This document shows positions 1 through 9,095 of a stretch of 64,000 nt of DNA, piece by piece (positions within the stretch are counted from its first letter, which is position 1; each line of letters opens with the position of its first letter). Source of the DNA: Cytobacillus praedii (GTDB lineage Bacteria; Bacillota; Bacilli; Bacillales; Cytobacillaceae); contig NZ_LMBX01000006.1 of assembly GCF_001439605.1 (NCBI RefSeq), positions 1 to 64,000 on the forward strand, in the 5' to 3' direction. Both the position numbers and the translations under genes were made by a program. Under the pieces are notes generated by a model. That model had not been told where the DNA came from. It saw only the letters and a list, made by a program, of their open reading frames with translations, and did not search any database.

Positions 1-46
1 TTGAGTCCAGTCGAATACCGAACTCAATCCAGCCAATCAGCTGCAT
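1..46 (-). CDS. possible 5' end of a minus-strand gene (partial)
   Basis: An ATG on the minus strand at 46 opens a frame that stays open to the window edge, giving only 15 codons that start MQLIGWIEFGIRL. The upstream TTAGAG could be a weak ribosome binding site. The string vaguely recalls N-termini of membrane proteins such as the MgtC family, but it is far too short for a family call. It may be a chance frame downstream of the 94-825 gene. Confidence 0.2.
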   Translation of the reverse strand, partial: MQLIGWIEFGIRLDS

Positions 47-93
47 AATAAAACTCTAATTTTTGGGGGTAACCACCAGAACCAAGCGTTTTT

Positions 94-825
94 TTATGCC
101 CAATATGTAATTGTATCCATAATGCCAATCAACAACAGAATCACTCCGGCAATTCTTTGGATAAATTGCCCAATTTTCCGGCTTTTTCTCATCAAGGAAC
201 CATCCATACCTAATACATAAATGATCATTAAAAATACGATGAGCGGGACAGATGTGCCAATCGCAAAAATAGGAGGGAGGACTGCACCATAAGTAGAATT
301 TAAAACTAAAGGCATAAGCCCAAAAAAGAATAGTGAGAACATCGTCGGACAAAACGAAATAGAGAAGATTGCCCCCATTAAAAATGATCCCAATTTTCCG
401 TTCCCTTTAAATGCTGGCATTTTTCCACTTACTCTAGATACCCATTTAAGTTGAATCACTCCGATTAGGACAAGTCCCATAATGATGAACAATGGACCCA
501 TTAACTTTCGAAAAATCGAAAAATATTCAGGGAGCATCATTTGCAGCTCTTGACCAAGAAGCCAGACAAAAAAGCCTAAAGCTGAAAAAACGGTAATTTT
601 TCCGATTATAAAAAAGAATGCTTCTACCCAATGATTATTCGTCTGAATGCTTTTGTTCCCATAAAAGGTAATTGCACCCATGTTTCCTGTAAGCTGACAA
701 GGTGCCAGCGCACCAACTAAACCAAGTATAAAAGCACCCAGCAATGGAATTTCTTTACTCTCATCAACCATGGATAGAAAAGGACCACTTAAAGCTTGAG
801 AAAGATCATTGAGCAATTGATACAT
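94..825 (-). CDS. CcdA/DsbD-like or TauE/SafE-like membrane protein
   Basis: Polytopic membrane protein of 243 aa with about six hydrophobic segments. Two Cys sit in paired, Pro-linked membrane motifs, ALAPCQLTGN near residue 42 and SISFCPTMF near residue 157. This is the arrangement of CcdA/DsbD thiol-reductant carriers, which move electrons from thioredoxin to extracytoplasmic thiols. Such proteins are also commonly annotated as sulfite exporter TauE/SafE or UreH-like. A thiol-redox role would suit the extracytoplasmic Cys proteins elsewhere in the window (NapB, Sco), but it is not adjacent to them, so that link is inference. It reads away from the LysR gene upstream and probably stands alone. 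Confidence 0.7.
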   Translation of the reverse strand: MYQLLNDLSQALSGPFLSMVDESKEIPLLGAFILGLVGALAPCQLTGNMGAITFYGNKSIQTNNHWVEAFFFIIGKITVFSALGFFVWLLGQELQMMLPEYFSIFRKLMGPLFIIMGLVLIGVIQLKWVSRVSGKMPAFKGNGKLGSFLMGAIFSISFCPTMFSLFFFGLMPLVLNSTYGAVLPPIFAIGTSVPLIVFLMIIYVLGMDGSLMRKSRKIGQFIQRIAGVILLLIGIMDTITYWA

Positions 826-1195
826 CTTTTTTCCTCCAAAGCTGTAGGATATCTTACTATTAAGAATACCAAATATACACGCAAGTGATTTCTTAATTAA
901 TTACATATTCGTTAACTTTTTTAAGAGAAGAGGATGTTTCTTATTCCGTTTGGACTTGAATAAGATCGAAAGTGCATCCGTGCTTGACTTTATTTTAGGA
1001 ATGGAAGGTGTAGTTTAGAAAGTAGGATTGATTATTATTAATAAAGGTTGATTAAAAGTCCTGTGTTAATATGCAGAATTTTGTTATTCCACGATCAGAA
1101 TATATAATAGATTAAGATAAAATTATCATAACAAAACAGCCGCATTCGTTTTAGAAAATGCGGTTTCAGACTGTTCACATCTAATTAATTTTACT
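826..1195. other. non-coding gap between membrane protein and LysR gene
   Basis: This 370-bp AT-rich gap has no convincing coding frame. It holds a hairpin at 1139-1165 (CCGCATT ... AATGCGG) which, read on the minus strand, is followed by a T-rich stretch; it probably terminates the LysR gene. A 14-base string at about 974-987 (GCATCCGTGCTTGA) recurs with one change near 13693. Confidence 0.5.
1139..1165 (-). terminator. intrinsic terminator of LysR gene
   Basis: Hairpin CCGCATT/AATGCGG followed on the minus strand by GCTGTTTTG, 30 bp past the stop codon of the LysR gene. Confidence 0.6.
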
Positions 1196-2101
1196 TTATA
1201 TAGGATTTTGCACCTCATAACTGCTTTTTACATAATCAATAAATCTATTCAGATTTAGGGGAAATTCTTTGTCATTTTTACGGCTGCAAATATAAACAGG
1301 TCGTCTTACCTCAATTTCATTAACAATCACTCTGCCTATTTCCCCTCGTTCCCAATATTCTCTAACTGCTAGTTGCGGAGCTAGCATCGTACCATATCCA
1401 GCAACGACAGAACGAATGGATTCATTTAGACCATGATATTGCAATCCAATTCTGGGGATAGGGACACGATAGACTTTGCATAATGAAAATAGGATTTCCC
1501 TTGTAGAACTTCCGTCTTCTCTTAATAAAAAAGGCTCCGTCATCAATTCTCTTAATGAAACTTCTTGTCCATCATATTTATGACCATGTGGGACAATAAA
1601 CCAAAAATCGATATCCATTAAGTGATCAAGATAAATATCAGGATTATTCCACTCTTCTTTCACTACGAAAGCAATATCAGAATTATAGCGAAGTAAGTTT
1701 TCTAATACTTGATTGGAATTGCCGCTATAAAGGTTCACATTAACAGATGGGAAATCCATTTTGAATTTTGCCAGCCATACAGGTAATAAAAAATTAGCTG
1801 GCAAATAGGTGGAGGCTATTCGCAGTTCTTGTAATTCACCATTTTTCAGCTGAAAAAGCTTATTTTCAATATCCTTTTCCATATCAAATAAGGTTAGAGC
1901 ACGTTCAACCAAGAACTCTCCTTCTTTTGTAAGATTTATCCGTCTTCCCACTGTTTCTATTAGTTTTAGTCCTGTTTCCTTTTCCAAATTTCTAATTTGA
2001 ATGGTTACTGCCGGTTGGCTAATTGAAAGAGCATCAGCTGCTTTTGTTACACTTTTTAATTCAGCTACTTTTATAAGGAGGCGCAACGCATGAAGATTCA
2101 T
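1196..2101 (-). CDS. LysR-family transcriptional regulator
   Basis: 301-aa LysR-type regulator. The N-terminal winged helix-turn-helix (about residues 3-60) contains the typical ADALSISQPAVTIQIRNLE helix pair. A LysR substrate-binding domain follows from about residue 90 to the end. Length and architecture match the CysL/YwfK-like branch of Bacillus regulators, though the effector cannot be told from sequence. It is divergent from a TauE/SafE exporter with only about 115 bp between the start codons, the usual layout for a LysR protein controlling its neighbour. The intergenic DNA contains AT-rich partial palindromes (for example AATAATCATTAT near 2162-2173) that could be its operator. If the partner exports a sulfur compound, the inducer may be sulfur-related; this is inference. 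Confidence 0.88.
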   Translation of the reverse strand: MNLHALRLLIKVAELKSVTKAADALSISQPAVTIQIRNLEKETGLKLIETVGRRINLTKEGEFLVERALTLFDMEKDIENKLFQLKNGELQELRIASTYLPANFLLPVWLAKFKMDFPSVNVNLYSGNSNQVLENLLRYNSDIAFVVKEEWNNPDIYLDHLMDIDFWFIVPHGHKYDGQEVSLRELMTEPFLLREDGSSTREILFSLCKVYRVPIPRIGLQYHGLNESIRSVVAGYGTMLAPQLAVREYWERGEIGRVIVNEIEVRRPVYICSRKNDKEFPLNLNRFIDYVKSSYEVQNPI

Positions 2102-2215
2102 ACTCGAAATCCTTTCATAAAATTTATTTATGAATTGACTAAAAATATATATTAGATTTATTAATAATCATTATATATCCTTTTATTATCAATGACGATG
2201 AAAAAGGAGAACATA

Positions 2216-3031
2216 ATGAAAAAACAAATAATTCTATTATTTTTTCTTATCTTAGCTCTGTATTTAGTGAGTGCTTCATTCTTAAACTTTCATTTAATTA
2301 TCCTATTCTTTATCGGAATCATTTCTTCTTTTATTGGAACTTTAGCAGGTGGAGGCGGACTGATTACACTTCCTGCGATGATATTAACTGGTATTCCTAT
2401 TCAGACTAGTATTGCGACTAATAAATTTTCCTCAGGTATTGCTGCATTTTTAAGTGTATTCTATCTTATCCAACAGAAGCACCTAAGTATTAAAACAATT
2501 ATTCAAAATTTATTTTCAGCATTTTTAGGAGGAGTTGGAGGGGCTCTAATTACGACGCATCTCTCTGAAAAAACAATGAATATGATTGCATTCATTCTTT
2601 TGTTTTTTGCTTTAATTGTTACTTTGAAAAATAAGGGATGGAATGAGACGGGTCAAGGTGCTCATCATGAATCAACTAAAAAAATATGGACACATTTTGT
2701 TATCTTTTCTATAGCAGCTTATGATGGAGGATTTGGTCCCGGCTCCTCCACATTTAGTATTTTGTACTACATGAAAAAAGAACAGACTTATATAAAAGCT
2801 GTTCAACTAACAAGGGTTTTAATTTTTGGAAGTTGTGCAGGAGCATTTATCATTTTTTATCAAACTGGATTTATTCAATGGTCATATGCTTTAGCGATGG
2901 CTATCGGTTCCATTATTGGCTCTCAATTTGGCATACTTGTTTTACCTAAAGTTTCATTAAAAATGGCAAAGTTATTATTAATTACAATTATGTTCTTTTT
3001 GATTACACAGATGGCTTATAAAATATTTTAA
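2216..3031 (+). CDS. TauE/SafE-family sulfite/organosulfur exporter
   Basis: Membrane protein of 271 aa from the ATG at 2216, chosen because AAGGAG lies 8 bp upstream; an in-frame ATG at 2192 has no such site. About eight hydrophobic segments are visible. The duplicated family motifs are present: GTLAGGGGLITLPAMILTG near the first TauE half, and an aspartate/glycine-rich AAYDGGFGPGSSTF in the second. TauE/SafE proteins are proposed exporters of sulfite, sulfoacetate and related anions, and the real substrate here is unknown. Divergent from the LysR gene, which probably regulates it. Confidence 0.85.
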   Translation: MKKQIILLFFLILALYLVSASFLNFHLIILFFIGIISSFIGTLAGGGGLITLPAMILTGIPIQTSIATNKFSSGIAAFLSVFYLIQQKHLSIKTIIQNLFSAFLGGVGGALITTHLSEKTMNMIAFILLFFALIVTLKNKGWNETGQGAHHESTKKIWTHFVIFSIAAYDGGFGPGSSTFSILYYMKKEQTYIKAVQLTRVLIFGSCAGAFIIFYQTGFIQWSYALAMAIGSIIGSQFGILVLPKVSLKMAKLLLITIMFFLITQMAYKIF

Positions 3032-3595
3032 ATTTAAATATAGATAGAAGGGTTAATTTTTAACATTATTAATATTTTGTTGTTCATCAAATTAACTAAA
3101 AGGTTATCACTCAGACCTCAAACCTTCAGAGGAACAATTCTTCCAAGCATACCATAAGGATCAGTATCAAGCAGAAATCGAAATAGAAAATCATAATGAA
3201 AAATTTTGTTGATTATTATCTTCGATATTTGTAACACAATTCCTATTATTGATATTCTATGAATATCCCATTGACTGTTCTAGATAAAATAATCTTATTT
3301 GATAAAAAAATTACTGCTGAAGAGGAAAAGCTTCACTCAATTGGGAACCTTTATAAATGAAATTGTCATGATGTTTTATATCACATGTACTCTTATAAAG
3401 AGACGTAGGCAAAATGGCGTAGTAAATTATTTCTATTCTATAAATTTCATTAGTAGATTTGTAAAAAAACGTAAGGAAAAAGATCGGATTTTGTTAACAC
3501 AATCTTTATTAAGCTATAAATATATCTACATACTGCTTCAACATTCCTTTCCTAGAATATATTTGAATATATATTTTAGATAGGAGATGGAGAAA
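3032..3595. other. gap with a coding remnant and no convincing gene
   Basis: This 560-bp AT-rich gap lies before glpQ. It contains one remnant-like frame (3096-3212, listed separately). A 94-codon frame at 3299-3583 looks like chance: basic and low-complexity, with no ribosome binding site. Just upstream of glpQ there are loosely spaced TTAACA/TTTATT-like strings (3494-3510) that could be PhoP half-sites, since glpQ is a Pho-regulon gene in Bacillus subtilis. The match is weak. Confidence 0.4.
3096..3212 (+). pseudogene. possible C-terminal gene remnant
   Basis: A 38-codon open frame without any start codon (upstream in-frame stop at 3093). It encodes a protein-like, charged sequence including DLKPSEEQFFQAYHKDQYQA and ends at TGA 3210-3212. 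Composition is much more protein-like than the surrounding DNA, suggesting the tail of a decayed gene. No family recognised. It could also be chance. Confidence 0.3.
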
Positions 3596-4426
3596 ATGAG
3601 CAAAAAATTATTAATTGGTACAGGGGTGGCCTTTTCGTTGTTATTCAGCTCATTCAGTCAGGCGTTTGCAGAAGAACCAACAGTAGGCGAAAGAAAACAA
3701 GTGGATAATGTAGCACACCGTGGTGCAGCAGGGTATGCACCCGAAAATACGATTGCTGGTTTTGATCTAGCAGTTGAGATGAAAGCCGATTATATTGAAA
3801 TCGATGTACAAAGAAGTAAAGATGGTGAAATAATAGTGATACATGATACAACAGTAGATCGTACAACTGATGGAACGGGAAAAGTAGGGGATTTAACATT
3901 TGAACAGCTTAGAAGTCTTGATGCAGGTAGTTGGAAAGGGGAACAATTTGCAGGAGAACCAATTCCAACATTTGAAGAGATTCTTGATCGTTACCATGGA
4001 AAAGTTGGAATTTTAATAGAATTAAAGGCTCCGGAGCTTTACCCAGGTATTGAAAAACAAGTGGCAGAAGCATTAAAAGAACGAAATCTCGATAAACCGC
4101 AAAATGAAAAAATCATTATTCAATCTTTTAACTTTGAATCAATGAAAAGTATGGACCAGCTTCTTCCTAAAGTTCCAATCGGTGTATTAACTTCTAACCT
4201 TAAAGATACAACTGCGGAAGCTTTACAAGAATTTTCAACCTATGCGGATTGGTTTAACCCAAGCTATGGAATTGTGACAGAAGAATTAGTCAATCAAGTT
4301 CACTCTCTTGGTATGCAAATAGGATCATGGACGGTACGAAGTCAAGAAGCAGCGGACTTTCTATTCGATATGAAGGTTGACGCGATCATCACTGATTACC
4401 CGGATTATGTAGATCCTAGAAACTAA
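3596..4426 (+). CDS. glpQ: secreted glycerophosphodiester phosphodiesterase
   Basis: 276-aa GDPD-family enzyme that hydrolyses glycerophosphodiesters, or glycerol-phosphate teichoic acid, to glycerol-3-phosphate and an alcohol. It starts at the ATG at 3596 with AGGAG nine bases upstream. A Sec signal peptide (KKLLIGTGVAFSLLFSSFSQ) ends near AFA-EEP. The catalytic HRG...ENT motif (VAHRGAAGYAPENT) and metal site (EIDVQRSKDG, then IHD) are intact. Length is close to B. subtilis GlpQ. An intrinsic terminator follows directly, so it is monocistronic. Function outside the cell, scavenging phosphate or glycerol-phosphate, is known for the family. Confidence 0.93.
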   Translation: MSKKLLIGTGVAFSLLFSSFSQAFAEEPTVGERKQVDNVAHRGAAGYAPENTIAGFDLAVEMKADYIEIDVQRSKDGEIIVIHDTTVDRTTDGTGKVGDLTFEQLRSLDAGSWKGEQFAGEPIPTFEEILDRYHGKVGILIELKAPELYPGIEKQVAEALKERNLDKPQNEKIIIQSFNFESMKSMDQLLPKVPIGVLTSNLKDTTAEALQEFSTYADWFNPSYGIVTEELVNQVHSLGMQIGSWTVRSQEAADFLFDMKVDAIITDYPDYVDPRN

Positions 4427-4448
4427 TATTTTTGTAAAAAGGTTTAAG

Positions 4449-4477
4449 AAAAGGGATAGGTGCTATTCCTTTTTTTA
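4449..4477 (+). terminator. terminator of glpQ
   Basis: AAGGGATAG/CTATTCCTT stem with a 3-base loop, followed by a run of seven T. Confidence 0.75.
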
Positions 4478-4519
4478 TTTGGATTATTGTCATAATTACC
4501 TTCAATACGAAATTAGCCA

Positions 4520-4552
4520 ATTAAAAAACTGTTTCTTACTCAGAAACAGTTT
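4520..4552 (-). terminator. terminator of membrane protein gene 4552-5616
   Basis: Perfect 10-bp stem AAACTGTTTC/GAAACAGTTT, touching the stop codon of the minus-strand gene and followed by T residues on that strand. Confidence 0.75.
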
Positions 4553-5616
4553 CATTCTTCACGAAGCTTTTTTTGAACAGCCTGATAAAAAACCTCTGGA
4601 TCATCAACATTTAAAATAATTCGTTTGACTTCTTTTTTTATTCCATAATTGAAGTTCACCTCTTGAGGCTCCTTTAGATTTATCTCAAATTGTGGTTTTT
4701 CTTGAAAAAAGTCAATAACCCTTGCATCAAAAAGGTTATTCATCTCTCTTTTATTCAACTTTTCTGGACCATCGTAATATTTAATTTCTTTAATCTTCGC
4801 TAAAGGAAGATCCATGCTTTTGGAAAAGCCAGTCTGCAGAAGAAGGCGATCTGTTGTGAGTACGAACGGAGTAAGACGAATCGCATGAATTTCAGCCAGA
4901 AAATAAAGAATGGCATATAAGTTAATGAATAAAAGAATGCAAGAAGCCATTTCATTCCATTGATGAAGAAAATAATGAAGGCCAATCGATTCAATGACTG
5001 TCGCATGAATAAGCATGATATAAACGGCATTAACACTCGACTTTTTATGATAAGTGTAGGAGTACCCGTTTTGAATATTTGCCTTTCTCCGCCAAGTAAA
5101 CAGAGAATAATAAAACATGGATACCTCCGTCAAGAAAACTGCAACAAGACGATTATTCGGAAGATGAATTTGAAGAGTTTTCCTAACATTAAATTGAAAA
5201 AGTGAATCTTGATTCGAAATGGATCGATAATTTCTAATGAGTCTAGGCAGCTTTGATATAACCTTATAAATTATGAAGAGCTCAACTATAACAAGCAATC
5301 CTTCGGAAAGGAAAATAATATATGGCAAAAAAGAATATTGTGAAAAATGCTCATTCGGAATAATAAAGTAGGCAGCACCATATGCAGCAATGATGACAAC
5401 CCCCATGTACTTAAGTGAAAACCTCTTCCGAATGATAAAAAAGTAAGCGAGCAAAGGAATTACAATCATGAAATCGAGTATGGAACCAATTACCGCACCA
5501 CTAGGTACGGGCTCTAATATTGGTATGCTATATAAAATAAAATTTGCAGTGAGTATGAAACTAATAAAAATGAAAAATAGGAGAAGTTTTGTCCTTTTTG
5601 CATTTGTATTTGTCAA
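4552..5616 (-). CDS. multi-pass membrane protein of unknown function
   Basis: 354 aa from a TTG at 5616, which has GAAGGAG at good spacing; an ATG 66 bases further upstream lacks a site. About eight hydrophobic segments fill residues 8-250. A cytoplasmic C-terminal part (about residues 255-354) resembles bacterial PH-like domains (FVLTTDRLLLQTGFSKSM then a charged beta-rich stretch), but this is only an impression. No catalytic motif is seen and no function is recognised. It has its own terminator and lies between glpQ and pflA without obvious linkage to either. Confidence 0.7.
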   Translation of the reverse strand: MTNTNAKRTKLLLFFIFISFILTANFILYSIPILEPVPSGAVIGSILDFMIVIPLLAYFFIIRKRFSLKYMGVVIIAAYGAAYFIIPNEHFSQYSFLPYIIFLSEGLLVIVELFIIYKVISKLPRLIRNYRSISNQDSLFQFNVRKTLQIHLPNNRLVAVFLTEVSMFYYSLFTWRRKANIQNGYSYTYHKKSSVNAVYIMLIHATVIESIGLHYFLHQWNEMASCILLFINLYAILYFLAEIHAIRLTPFVLTTDRLLLQTGFSKSMDLPLAKIKEIKYYDGPEKLNKREMNNLFDARVIDFFQEKPQFEINLKEPQEVNFNYGIKKEVKRIILNVDDPEVFYQAVQKKLREE

Positions 5617-5673
5617 ATATATCCACTCCTTCGATTTAATTATACTGTATTTAAACAAGAAGAAAAACAAAAA

Positions 5674-5698
5674 ATGCAGCAATGGCCAGATGCTGCAT
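5674..5698 (-). terminator. terminator of pflBA operon
   Basis: Perfect stem ATGCAGCA/TGCTGCAT with a 9-base loop, followed on the minus strand by a T-rich run. It lies 15-40 bp past the pflA stop codon. Confidence 0.8.
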
Positions 5699-5712
5699 GT
5701 AAGAAAAGTGTG

Positions 5713-6441
5713 TTAATTTTTTGTAAGGATTCGGACAGCCCTTGCAGTTGTTTCTTCGCTAGGCGGCACTATCTCTTTTAAAGGATATTCTAGACCAAGC
5801 GCTTCCCATTTATATACACCAAGCTTATGGTAGGGGAGGACTTCAACTCTTTCCACATTAGTTAATGAACGGATGAACTTACCTAGTTTTATTAAGTCCT
5901 GTTCATCATCTGAAATGGTTGGAACAAGTACATGGCGTATCCAAACTGGTATTTCATTTTCAGACAAGTAGCGAGCAAATGTTAAGATATGTTCATTTGT
6001 TAAACCAGTCAGTCTTTTGTGTTTCTCTTTATCAATCTGTTTTAAGTCGAGTAAAACGAGGTCAGTATATTGCAATAACACTTTTAATTGTTCTTGAAAT
6101 AACGGTGAATTTGAATAGCAGCCACCAGATGAATCAATTGTAGTATGAATCCCAGCCTCCTTACATTTTTTAAAGAGTTCAATAAGGAAAGGGATTTGCA
6201 GCAGCGGTTCACCACCGCTAACAGTAATGCCGCCTCCAGATGCTTCAATGAAAGGAAGGTAGGAATGTAAGTCAGACATGATTTCAGAAACAGACATTTG
6301 CCTGCCTGTGCCTATCTCCCACGTATCCGCATTATGGCAATATTGGCAGCGCAGCAGACAGCCCTGTGTAAATACAACATATCGGATGCCGGGTCCATCA
6401 ACAGTTCCAAATGTTTCAATTGAATGAATGTTTCCGATCAT
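5713..6441 (-). CDS. pflA: pyruvate formate-lyase activating enzyme
   Basis: 242-aa radical SAM enzyme that installs the glycyl radical on PflB. The CxxxCxxC motif that binds the [4Fe-4S] cluster is seen as CLLRCQYCHN about 29 residues from the start, and the glycine-rich GGGITVSGGEPLLQ follows. The start at 6441 (MIGNIHSIET) fits GAAAGGAAG upstream and the family's usual N-terminus; a longer frame begins at 6492. It lies 86 bp downstream of pflB on the same strand and ends in a terminator, so the two form an operon. Active only without oxygen. Confidence 0.95.
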   Translation of the reverse strand: MIGNIHSIETFGTVDGPGIRYVVFTQGCLLRCQYCHNADTWEIGTGRQMSVSEIMSDLHSYLPFIEASGGGITVSGGEPLLQIPFLIELFKKCKEAGIHTTIDSSGGCYSNSPLFQEQLKVLLQYTDLVLLDLKQIDKEKHKRLTGLTNEHILTFARYLSENEIPVWIRHVLVPTISDDEQDLIKLGKFIRSLTNVERVEVLPYHKLGVYKWEALGLEYPLKEIVPPSEETTARAVRILTKN

Positions 6442-6527
6442 AATTATCTTCCTTTCATTTGAGCGGTAGAAAGAGTGTGCAAGAATAGACAATAATACTG
6501 GTTTCTTGAACGCTTCCGCTTTTCTTA

Positions 6528-8753
6528 TTACATGGTTTCGTGAAACGTACGATTTATAACGTCCAGCTGCTGTTCTTTCGTCAGCTTAATAAAGTTTACC
6601 GCATAACCTGATACCCTAATTGTTAATTGCGGGTATAATTCTGGATGCGCCATTGCATCTACCAATGTTTCTCGATTAAAGACATTCACATTTAAGTGAT
6701 GCCCCGTTTTAATTGTGTAGCCATCAAGTATAGATACGAGATTACGAATACGGCTTTCATTATCCTTACCTAACGCTTTAGGCACAATCGAAAATGTATT
6801 TGAAACACCGTCCAATGCATATTGATAGGGGAGCTTCGCTACTGAAGAAAGGGAAGCGAGCGTACCTTTCGTATCACGGCCATGCATTGGGTTGGCTCCT
6901 GGTGCAAACGGTTCACCTGCACGTCGTCCATCAGGTGTATTTCCCGTTTTTTTCCCATACACCACATTGGACGTAATTGTTAAAATAGACAATGTATGAA
7001 CGGAATCACGATAGGTTTGATGCTTTTTCAGTTTTTTCATAAAGCGTTTGAGAATATCAACCGCAATGCCATCTACACGATCATCATTATTCCCGTATTT
7101 CGGAAAATCGCCTTCCGTGATGAAATCAACTGCTAAACCATTTTCATCTCGAACAATTTTTACCTGTCCATATTTGATTGCGCTTAATGAATCTGCAACA
7201 ACACTTAGTCCTGCAATACCCGTTGCCATGGTACGAATAACATCCGAATCATGGAGCGCCATTTCAATTCTTTCATAGCTATATTTGTCATGCATGAAAT
7301 GGATAATATTTAACGTATTGATATACAAATCTGCCAGCCATTCCATCATATGATCAAATTTATTCATTACTTCTTCGTAGGTAAGGTGTTCTCCAGTTAT
7401 CGGCGCATACTCAGGTCCGACTTGAGCATGTAGCTTTTCATCTTGCCCTCCATTAATGGCGTAGAGAAGGGCTTTCGCTAAATTAGCACGTGCACCGAAG
7501 AATTGCATTTGTTTACCAATTTTCATTGCTGAGACACAGCAAGCAATTCCATAATCATCGCCAAATTCAGGCAGCATAATGTCGTCATTTTCATATTGAA
7601 TAGAACTCGTCTCAATCGACATTTTTGCACAATATTGCTTAAAGTTTTCAGGCAGTTTCGATGACCAGAGAACAGTTAAATTTGGTTCAGGTGCTGGGCC
7701 AAGGTTATTTAAAGTATGAAGGAACCGGAAAGAATTCTTCGTCACTAAAGGCCGACCGTCCAATGCCATCCCGCCAATTGATTCCGTTACCCATGTTGGA
7801 TCCCCACTAAATAATTCATTATAATCTGGCGTTCTTGCAAATTTAACAAGACGAAGCTTCATAACGAAATGATCAACAAGTTCTTGCGCTTCTTGTTCAG
7901 TCATCACACCGTTTTGAAGATCTCTTTCTAAATATATATCAAGAAAAGTCGATACACGCCCAAGACTCATCGCTGCACCATTTTGTTCCTTTATTGCAGC
8001 AAGGTAGGCAAAATAAAGCCACTGAAATGCTTCTGCTGCACTGCTGGCAGGCTCTGAAATATCAAAGCCATAAATTAGTGCGAGCTGCTTCAATTCTTTT
8101 AAAGAACGAATTTGTTCTGATATCTCTTCACGAAGCCTTATATTTGCTTCTGTCATTACACGGCTCGTTGCTTTTAAATCCTCTTTCTTTGCTTTTATTA
8201 GTGCGTCCACACCATAGAGCGCAACTCTGCGGTAATCTCCAATAATTCTTCCGCGTCCATAAGCATCCGGTAAACCTGTAATAATTCCTGCTTTACGAGC
8301 AAGCTTTATTTCATCTGTATAAGCATCAAATACACCTTGATTATGCGTCTTCCTATACTCAGTAAAAATCTTTTCCATTTCATTACTAGCTTCATAGCCA
8401 TAGGATTCACAGGCGGAAATTGCCATCCGTACGCCTCCATAAGGCTGAAGGGAGCGTTTAAAAGGCATTTCTGTCTGGAAGCCGACAATTTTTTCTTTGT
8501 CTTTATTTAAATAGCCTGGTCCATGTGAAGTGATTGTTGAAACAATCTCAGTATCCATATCAAGGACACCGCCACTTTCTCGTTCCTGCTTAGTTAGTTC
8601 CATCACTTGGTTCCAAAGGGAAGTCGTTGAGTCTGTTGGGCCTTCAAGAAAGTTATCGTTTCCAAGGTAAATAGTGAAATTGTTTATAATAAAATCACGG
8701 ACATTTACTTCATTTTCCCAGTTTCCGCTTTTAAAGCCTTTCCATTGTTCCAT
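6528..8753 (-). CDS. pflB: formate C-acetyltransferase (pyruvate formate-lyase)
   Basis: 741-aa glycyl-radical enzyme converting pyruvate and CoA to acetyl-CoA and formate during anaerobic growth. The active-site Cys pair is seen in [13 protein letters not shown], and the glycyl-radical site in [12 protein letters not shown] about 30 residues from the C-terminus. Full length for the family. The ATG at 8753 is preferred because GAGGTG lies 7 bases upstream; the in-frame ATG at 8759 is too close to that site. First gene of pflBA. The 330-bp upstream region contains an Fnr-type palindrome and a perfect 7-bp inverted repeat, consistent with anaerobic control. Confidence 0.96.
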   Translation of the reverse strand: MEQWKGFKSGNWENEVNVRDFIINNFTIYLGNDNFLEGPTDSTTSLWNQVMELTKQERESGGVLDMDTEIVSTITSHGPGYLNKDKEKIVGFQTEMPFKRSLQPYGGVRMAISACESYGYEASNEMEKIFTEYRKTHNQGVFDAYTDEIKLARKAGIITGLPDAYGRGRIIGDYRRVALYGVDALIKAKKEDLKATSRVMTEANIRLREEISEQIRSLKELKQLALIYGFDISEPASSAAEAFQWLYFAYLAAIKEQNGAAMSLGRVSTFLDIYLERDLQNGVMTEQEAQELVDHFVMKLRLVKFARTPDYNELFSGDPTWVTESIGGMALDGRPLVTKNSFRFLHTLNNLGPAPEPNLTVLWSSKLPENFKQYCAKMSIETSSIQYENDDIMLPEFGDDYGIACCVSAMKIGKQMQFFGARANLAKALLYAINGGQDEKLHAQVGPEYAPITGEHLTYEEVMNKFDHMMEWLADLYINTLNIIHFMHDKYSYERIEMALHDSDVIRTMATGIAGLSVVADSLSAIKYGQVKIVRDENGLAVDFITEGDFPKYGNNDDRVDGIAVDILKRFMKKLKKHQTYRDSVHTLSILTITSNVVYGKKTGNTPDGRRAGEPFAPGANPMHGRDTKGTLASLSSVAKLPYQYALDGVSNTFSIVPKALGKDNESRIRNLVSILDGYTIKTGHHLNVNVFNRETLVDAMAHPELYPQLTIRVSGYAVNFIKLTKEQQLDVINRTFHETM

Positions 8754-8828
8754 TGTCATTCACCTCAGGGTTTAGAGTTGTATAATACAGTTCTTATAAT
8801 TTTTACAATTTGAGTATAACAGATATTT

Positions 8829-8844
8829 AGTGAAGGACATCACA
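8829..8844. promoter_or_regulatory. candidate Fnr/CRP-type operator upstream of pflB
   Basis: AGTGA-N6-TCACA (on the minus strand TGTGA-N6-TCACT), the palindrome recognised by Fnr in Bacillus. Minus-strand -10-like elements lie downstream, TATACT at 8813-8818 and TATTAT near 8782-8787. With the second, the palindrome centre would sit near -61, a usual activator position. Neither start site is proven. Confidence 0.55.
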
Positions 8845-8866
8845 ATCTTTTCGACTGAATTGTGAA

Positions 8867-8882
8867 CATTGATTTATCAATG
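8867..8882. promoter_or_regulatory. 16-bp palindrome upstream of pflB
   Basis: Perfect inverted repeat CATTGAT-TT-ATCAATG, 24 bp upstream of the Fnr-type site with respect to pflB. It is a candidate second operator; the protein that binds it is unknown. Confidence 0.4.
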
Positions 8883-9095
8883 ATTAAATGAAGAGGAATG
8901 GTTGATGATAAAATATCTTTTTCACTTCTTTAACTAACTGTATTATAACGGAAATCAAAGTTCGTATTACTGTTATATAAATTTAGTTCAATTTAATTTA
9001 GCAATGACAAAATACAACGGATATGGAAATATAGCGAAATGAATAGGCAGCATTTACCGGTTTAATAGAATAAGTGAGTTTGGTTTAATAGAATT

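Noticed and set aside
3299-3583. 94-codon plus-strand frame upstream of glpQ
   Set aside because: No ribosome binding site, low-complexity and basic sequence in AT-rich DNA, no family resemblance; most likely chance.
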